Part shown: one piece after another, positions 58,199 to 64,000 of the stretch
Layout: each line of letters opens with the position of its first letter
Position numbering within the stretch: position 1 is the first letter of the stretch
Assembly (NCBI RefSeq): GCF_954871325.1
Contig: NC_088775.1
Location: 54,103,561 to 54,167,560 of the forward strand
From: Gordionus sp. m RMFG-2023
Taxonomy: Eukaryota > Nematomorpha > Gordioida > Chordodea > Parachordodidae
Direction of reading: 5' to 3'
DNA length: 64,000 nt
Notes under the pieces: generated by a model
Databases searched by the model: none
Told to the model about the DNA's origin: nothing
What the model saw: only the letters and a program-made list of their open reading frames with translations
Position numbers and translations under genes: made by a program

Positions 58199-59374
58199 GT
58201 GAATAGATTTGCATTCTTACGACCCAAAAACTGTGTTTTAGCAGGTGGTCCAGGCACACATACCATGTGTATCTGCACACTACACCAAAATTTTAAGCTT
58301 ATTTTAATAGGGGGAAAATTAAAACAGCTTACAAACAATAATGATCATTATAATTATCCTCCAATAAACGATTATAAACATTGTATTGCACAAAGTCTTT
58401 GCAATCCTGCCCAGCCTGGATGTTACTTCAATAAATGTAAATTTGTCCTGGATCATCCCAAATAAAAGAAAGACTTATTATATTATTTGATACGAATTCA
58501 ATAGATTATATATCATTTAAACAATGGTTGGTAGTTGATAGAACTACGCTCGAAACGCTGACAAAATCAGCTTATAAATTCCTAGATTATTTAATTGAGA
58601 AATTAGACAATTTGATTCCACATTCATTTATAGCATCACAACAATCATTATTTCAAAACAATTTAAAATCTAATTTAAATGTTGGCGAATACTTAGTTAT
58701 TGCTGACTTTTCGGAAAATTATGCATTTTTAGTGCAAGACCATGCACAGGGATTTCATTGGACAAATAATCAGTCCACTATTCACCCTTTTATCATTTAT
58801 TATCGTCAGGACAACACTATAAAACATATAAGTTTAGTGGTGATATCAGATTGCTTAAAGCACAATGCCTGTGCCTTTTATTTATTTCAAACTAAAATGA
58901 TCTTATTTTTAAAAGAAAGATTTGATACATTGACCAAAATTTATTATTTTTCTGATTGGGGCCGTAATCCAATATAAAAATAAAAAAAATTTCATAAATC
59001 TCTATAATCATGAATGTGATTTTGGTATAAAGGCCGAGTGGCATTTTTTTGCTACAGCTCATGGAATAAGTCCGTACTACAGTTTAGGAGGTATTACAAA
59101 ACGGCTAGCAGCTCGAGCTAGTTTGCAACTGCCATATCAAAACCATATTTTGACACCATTGGATTTATTCGACTTTGCATCAAATAATATACATGGAGTA
59201 AATTACATTAATGAATACAATAATATGGAAAATCATCTAGAAAGCAGATTTTTGAGAGCAAAAAGAATTCCGGGAACACAAAAATACCATGCTTATATTC
59301 CCCTTGATGAAAATAAAATTAAAGTCAAAATTTATACCAATTCTTTAGATAATTTAATATATGATATATTGTAA
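58199..59374 (+). pseudogene. Element K transposase-like protein, central part, frameshifted
   Basis: Three blocks are read. 58199-58465 has 'FLRPKNCVLAGGPGTHTMCICTLHQN' and a cysteine-rich stretch with 'CNPAQPGCYFNKCKF'. 58528-58977 has 'LIPHSFIASQQS', 'VIADFSENYAFLVQDHAQGFHW', 'VVISDCLKHNA' and 'IYYFSDW'. The next block (about 58980-59374) has 'YKNKKNFINL', 'AEWHFFATAHG', 'KRLAARASLQLP' and 'RIPGTQKYHAYIP'. D of 'ADFSENY', D of 'YFSD' and E of 'AEWHF' are spaced like a DDE catalytic triad; this is my inference. A stop after 58465 and a frameshift near 58960 break the gene. The K and D usually seen after 'HG' are changed. The N- and C-terminal domains present in J are absent. Confidence 0.75.
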
Positions 59375-59479
59375 ACATAATTATGAATTATTATATTATA
59401 TGTAATTATGCATTTCAGAAAAATAAAGTTATAAATTGGTTTAGAATTATTTTATCAAGTAATTTTCAGTCACAACATG

Positions 59480-60069
59480 TTAACAATTAAAAATAAAAAA
59501 AAGTTAGGGCCTATCATTTAGACATAATTTTAAAAAAAACATTATTTCATAAGTATTCATTAAATGAAGATATTTTTGATCAATTTAAGCCATATAAAGA
59601 GTCATAACTCCTAGACCCTTTTTCATCCCAGGCTAGGATTTGGCACAAATATAAAGCAGTATTATATCTATCTACGGAAAAAAAATTTCGAAAAAAAAAA
59701 TACCTTTTTTTTCTATGGCCATTTCCGGTTTTATACATCCGGTTTTGGACATTCATCAAATTTATATCATATTTATTTTTATGTCATATTAAAGAACTAT
59801 TATTAAGCTACATAATAAAATTTAAATTATTTTTCTAACTTAATTATTTCTCGAGATATTTGAAAATAAATGAGGCACATTTTGTCAAAAATGTACTATT
59901 TTTCCGCGCTTTAAACGCCCATATCTTAGCGAGTAAACCTTGTTGGGAGGTAAAATTTCATTTTTTTCTTAGTTATAGTTTATACTACCATTATGCAAAA
60001 TTTAAGAAAAATTGAAGAGGGTCGGGTTGAGAATCGACTTTTTTTGGTTGATTTGATATGGAATTCACC
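59480..60069 (-). repeat. Right long terminal inverted repeat of element K
   Basis: Inverse of 57607-58196, ending ggaattcacc at 60069. Confidence 0.85.
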
Positions 60070-60239
60070 ATATATGTAAAATATTAAAACTTATATATAA
60101 AAAAGAACATATAAATATTAATTAAATATTATGTCCGAGTTATCAATAACAAGCAAATTCTGATATTACAATCCATCTCAAGGAATTTGCCATTTTTAAT
60201 TGCAATGGAATTGGTGTTTTATTTTATTCTATTATATTG

Positions 60240-60765
60240 ATTTAAGATTAATATTGATGACGAAAATGACATTCTTCCATGGCCAATTTATAGACCATAT
60301 TTTAAAATAATATCTCAAAATAAAGAAAACAAATCTGTTAGTAAAATGTTTGCCATGTCTACCGAAAAATATGCAAATTTCAGTTAGCATTATCTCAACT
60401 TGCAAAATTGTAACTTGCAAAATTGTAAAACATTTAAGGGTATAGATACTAAATAAATGTTTACAATTTTAATTTTAAATTTTAAGAGAAAACATCAAAC
60501 ACTCTTAATCTAAATAAAAAAGGGGAAGAAGAAAAAAATCTATTAAAGAAAATATTGGACTAGGCTCATCGTCCATTGATTTTTTTTCCGAGACCTCAGA
60601 TTTTAACCCAAACCACTTTAGATGATTTAATAACTGATTTTATTATAGATAGCAATCAACCATTTTCAATTGTTGAAAATCCTTCATTTATAAAAATGAT
60701 CAAAACATTAGCTCCACAAAAAAATATAATTTGCCGACAGACAGTGGTTGTTACTGAAATCTAAT
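60240..60765 (+). pseudogene. hAT H transposase, N-terminal fragment
   Basis: From about 60255 a 'WPIYRPYFKIISQNKENKS' stretch resembles the start of a BED-finger region. 60595-60750 gives 'TTLDDLITDFIIDSNQPFSIVENPSFIKMIKTLAPQ', nearly the same as element E. It then jumps to the 3' non-coding end ('ctaataattatttataatca', compare 55885 on), showing an internal deletion that removed the catalytic core. Confidence 0.75.
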
Positions 60766-61071
60766 AATTATTTATAATCATTTAATCATATATTATATTA
60801 TTTTATTAATGATATATAATAATTATTTATATTAATCATAAATTATATTAATATCTAAAAATCATTATTTTAGTTATATTTTGATAAATGTGATATCGAG
60901 TCAATAAATTTTTTAGATCATTTCTTGAATTTTCACAATAGAATCCTAATTTAGGTTTATTCAAATCAGTATCAAGATAACTTTTTATAAGCTGTATCTG
61001 TATCTAGATACATTTTTAGACGATGTATCTGTATCTAGGATCCATTTAAAAAGTAACTTTTAACAACTCTG

Positions 61072-61763
61072 GTAATTATCTATTAAATTTTTTAAAGGAA
61101 CAGATATGATTCTCTTTTCGATAATTGTCATTACCTGGATTTTTTAATTGGCTTAGGATATATAAACTGATATTGATTTTATTTAAAACCAAAGAAGTTT
61201 TCAATGGAGTTGATTGCGGGGATAGTTTAAAAATAGTTTACAAGCTTTGATTTTTTTATAAAGTTTAAAAAAAAATACAAATATGTTTTTTTATTTATTC
61301 GTCAATGTTTCAAAAATCAAATTTATACTGTAATATACAAATGTAACAGAGCCATAGTAAAATAATATTAAAAATATATTAATACTAGTCAGAGTTCGAC
61401 TAAATTAGTGACGAATAATAGTGAATTATTAATTCGTTTGTCCAAGCACATCAAGCTAATTTGCCAAAATTGTTTTTAATTTTGGTAAGAAATCTTGTTA
61501 TAGTTTGATAATATTAATTAAGAAATTCGTACTGAATTCGAAACTAGTGGAGTTATAATTTTATCTTAAGGAAAATATGTTTAAAAAAATTACCTAAGAT
61601 TTCCTGTTAGCGATATGTAGGTAATGTTATATAAGTATTTTATTTTTTATTGTTTATTTCATAAAGCTTCTACTCCTTGATTTCAAAAATTAAACATTGA
61701 ATCAAAATAAAAGACAAAACAAAATTGTACATTACCTGAATTTATAACAACACATAAACAACT
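61072..61763. other. No gene seen
   Basis: AT-rich, no motif recognised. Confidence 0.4.
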
Positions 61764-63125
61764 CAGGCGAGTAGCCAGAGTTCTCTAAGGTTAGGGGGGG
61801 GGGGGTAATTTTTTCCTAAATTTGAAATGATTTTTTTGAAGAATTAAAAATTTATTAGAACTAATCTTATAAAATTTATTGGAAACAAACATATTTGAAA
61901 ATATGATAATTTCGAATAAAATATTGGAAAATACAAAATATTTAAGAGCGAATTACAGTTAATAAATATCATAGCTATATAAATCAGATTTGTGTATTTG
62001 ACCGATCAAATACGATTCGGTTAATTGACCTATTTGACCGGTGAAATATGGTTAAATTTAAATAAATGTTTTTTAAGACAATATTAACTTTATTTTGTAA
62101 ATAATAGTAAAATGAATCTATATTATTAATTTTATATATTTTTTAAATTCATTGTCAATCAATAACTAATGTTTCGCTATCCGTGGCAGAGTCTTGTTTT
62201 GATTATTCAATCAATTTTAATGTTATTGAGACTTCAATCGATGACCAATTTCTTTCTGAAGAAGCAGAACTAGGAATTATTAGTAATGTCACTTCTCTTA
62301 ATGGGCATGTTGAGCAAAGCCATTTCCACTAATTTGAGGCTGGAATCTGATTGTTTCGAAGTTACTTCTTTCCATATAATTTACAATTAATTCATACTTT
62401 ATTAACTTCTGAGGACCCAATAAATAAGCAGCATTGTAATCACATGTATTAATTCTATTTTCAACCATATTTGACTATGTCAAATACTCCTCAGGTCAAT
62501 TGACCGTCTTGTTAACCCAGATATAAACCGGTACGCAAATCACAATAAAATATAAAATTAAACATTTTATAATGATTTAAAAAGTTAATCAAAATATCAT
62601 TCATAAATAATTTAATCTTCTTTGATATTGGGTATTTTTTAATAATTTGTTGTGTTAGGTATTAGATCTCGACGTATATTAAGTAAAGCTAGTCCATTCA
62701 ATCGATTTTAAGATTTCGTAATTTTGAGATAGGTTTTTGTTGTATCTGTCGATTGTAATTGACATTGACAGATATGGACGTATTTGAATATACTTTTTCG
62801 AGAAGAAAGGATTATTGTTTTTATATAATGTAATTTTTTTTGTTTATAAAAAGATTATTAAATTAGGTGTTATGAAATATTACACGGTAATTATAGATGT
62901 TATAAGATATATTTATATTTAAATGGAATCTTGAGAATATTATTATAGCCTTTGTTTTGAAAATAAAGAAAATATACAATTATGATATTGATAAGAATAA
63001 AGAATATTGTTTAATGTTTCGATATACATATATGATAGTTTTTATTCACTGAAATGAAGAAAAGGTCCTCTCATTTGTGATTGTACTAATTGATATCATT
63101 TCCAAAATTTAATGTAATTTTAATA
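61764..63125 (-). mobile_element. hAT element D', truncated copy with nested hAT
   Basis: The left end caggcgagtagccagag plus a G run (near 61793-61805) and the interior match element D (38472-39458), for example 'atgatttaaaaagttaatcaaaatat' and 'agaaaaggtcctctcat'. It is interrupted by a small hAT (61985-62520) and by about 300 bp of unrelated sequence at about 62737-63044. Similarity to D stops near 63125, and the right end is missing. Confidence 0.7.
61985..62520 (-). mobile_element. Deletion derivative of hAT C, nested in D'
   Basis: The ends match hAT C (28083-30855) in degraded form: cagatttgtgtatttgacc at the left and gttaacccag at the right, with 'ttgaccggtgaaatatggt' and 'caggtcaattgaccg' inside. 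The 8-bp flanks atataaat (61977-61984) and atataaac (62521-62528) match at 7 of 8. Pieces of the C-terminal transposase region remain ('ccgtggcagagtcttgtt', 'cttctcttaatgggca'), but most of the gene is deleted. Confidence 0.82.
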
Positions 63126-64000
63126 TATTTGGAATAAATGTGATGTAAAGTAACGTCTTTACTCGTTATTTTAAAATTTTTCTTAAAAAATTATGGAAAA
63201 AACATATTTTATTGTATTATAAAAATTTTTTTATTTATTTTTTAAATTTTATAAATAATTTAAGCCGAGTAATAAGATCAACTACCAAATTCCTTCGTTT
63301 TTATTTAAAATTTTTGTTGTTAAATTTTCAGTCAAAACTGTTACACTAATTAATATAATATTGAATCAATCAAGATATGTTAATTTATATATATTATGTC
63401 AGTTGTACATATTTCTCAGGTGAAGATGATTTAACCTGCCCTGGCCCCAATATGAAATATTTTTTACGCCAATAAAAAAATTAAGGGTACAAAGTGCAAC
63501 TCAAATATTTCCTCAATTGTGTAATAAATAAGGGCAGTCATCCGATTAAACCGGTTATAATAAGTTTTTTATAATTCCGTGAAATTAATGGTCTTATTAA
63601 TGAGAATAACCATTGACATCTCTTGCGAACAAATTGCAGAGATTTACAGATAACAACAGGTCGTTCATATATATATTGTATGGTTAGGATTAATTAAAAA
63701 ATATGATATGTATATGTCGTAATTTTTAAAGGAATCACGACTATCCGGGATCTTCACGGGATTTAAAGGGATAACTAAAAAATTAGGGTTGATAATTAAG
63801 GAATGATAATACGGGATTATCACGTTTTAATCGTGATAAAGAGGAATCTTATTTTAAAAGCGTTTTCTACGAGTTTCGTAGCGTTTTTAATTTTCAATTT
63901 TGTTTTTTTTGGCCTTATGATATAAGATATGTTTAGTATAGGGTATCATTCGATAGCTAATCAAAAGATTTATTCAACTGGAGGTCAATCTCTGCCCCAG
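63126..64000. other. No gene seen
   Basis: AT-rich. Near 63735-63830 short repeated 'cgggat' and 'atcacg' motifs occur, but no element ends or coding motif. Confidence 0.4.

Larger units (their letters stand above)
57607..60069 (+). mobile_element. Long-inverted-repeat transposon K, best-preserved copy
   Basis: The ends ggtgaattccatatcaaatc are perfect inverted repeats at both sides. Nearly identical inverted repeats of about 590 bp extend inward (57607-58196 and about 59480-60069). Between them are about 1.28 kb of + strand coding sequence for the superfamily protein. The element is flanked by atatat on both sides, a possible but palindromic and therefore inconclusive duplication. It lies inside hAT H and is younger than it. 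Length is 2463 bp. Confidence 0.85.
57348..61071 (+). mobile_element. hAT transposon H (sister of E), interrupted by element K
   Basis: The left part (57348-57600) matches the start of element E, including 'gtatctgtatctagata' repeats. The right part matches its end and finishes ttttaacaactctg at 61071. The right flank gtaattat and left flank gtaatt suggest an 8-bp duplication whose inner bases were lost with the first few bases of the left end. Remaining transposase is N-terminal only (60595-60750), fused by an internal deletion to the non-coding 3' end of the gene. Element K (57607-60069) lies inside. Confidence 0.85.

Noticed and set aside
57601-60075. atatat on both sides of element K as a proven target duplication
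   Set aside because: The sequence is palindromic and could equally be part of the inverted repeat, so it does not settle the length of the duplication.

Overview
This window looks like a very AT-rich invertebrate (metazoan) chromosome segment that is mostly transposable elements, many inserted into one another. The eukaryotic reading rests on spliceable exons with GT..AG introns, an animal-type PDZ gene, and hAT, Ty3/gypsy, RTE-type LINE and Tc1/mariner-like elements. No operons, Shine-Dalgarno sites or bacterial genes are seen. I cannot name the species. Short introns of about 42-96 nt occur in the host gene, and introns of 42-46 nt in one transposase gene.

Host gene. One cellular gene is supported on the + strand. 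Its PDZ domain resembles those of the whirlin/PDZD7/harmonin (Usher) family and is encoded by four small exons at 14127-14863. Two further phase-compatible exons are proposed at 22674-22989 and 37542-38430 (stop at 38428). The two large introns hold most of the transposon nests. The ATG-to-stop model is 1728 nt with the frame kept across every junction.

Layout. 893-2263: internally deleted hAT. 2785-12923: a decayed LTR element (LTRs at 2785-3448 and 12686-12923) carrying a small hAT in its first LTR and a larger hAT (4034-7430) inside, plus tandem repeats and a polypurine tract. 14964-19890: long-inverted-repeat element I, interrupted by a hAT (16292-18958). 23160-34852: long-inverted-repeat element J, interrupted by a minus-strand Ty3/gypsy element (23883-32357), itself interrupted by a hAT (28083-30855) inside a zinc knuckle. 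33884-34207: MITE. 35830-37101: foldback element. 38472-39458: hAT. 39549-41060: remnant of long-inverted-repeat family L. 41268-41479: MITE. 41901-44758: RTE-type LINE whose 5' end is a tRNA-like pol III promoter, bounded by an 18-bp target duplication. 46311-47160: TA-flanked Tc1/mariner-like MITE. 48064-56244: hAT interrupted by a gypsy element (48605-54450), which carries another hAT in its reverse transcriptase and a solo LTR in its integrase. 56302-56520: MITE. 57348-61071: hAT interrupted by long-inverted-repeat element K. 61764-63125: hAT interrupted by a hAT deletion derivative.

Nine hAT-type insertions keep a perfect 8-bp target duplication, so their ends are exact. The most unusual component is the long-inverted-repeat superfamily (I, J, K, L). 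Its members share terminal bases near GG-n-n-(A)TTCCAT-n-n-CAAA. The fuller copies have inverted repeats of about 550-600 bp. They carry pieces of one protein family with a probable DDE-like core that I recognise only as 'uncharacterized protein' in invertebrates. No copy in the window has an intact transposase.
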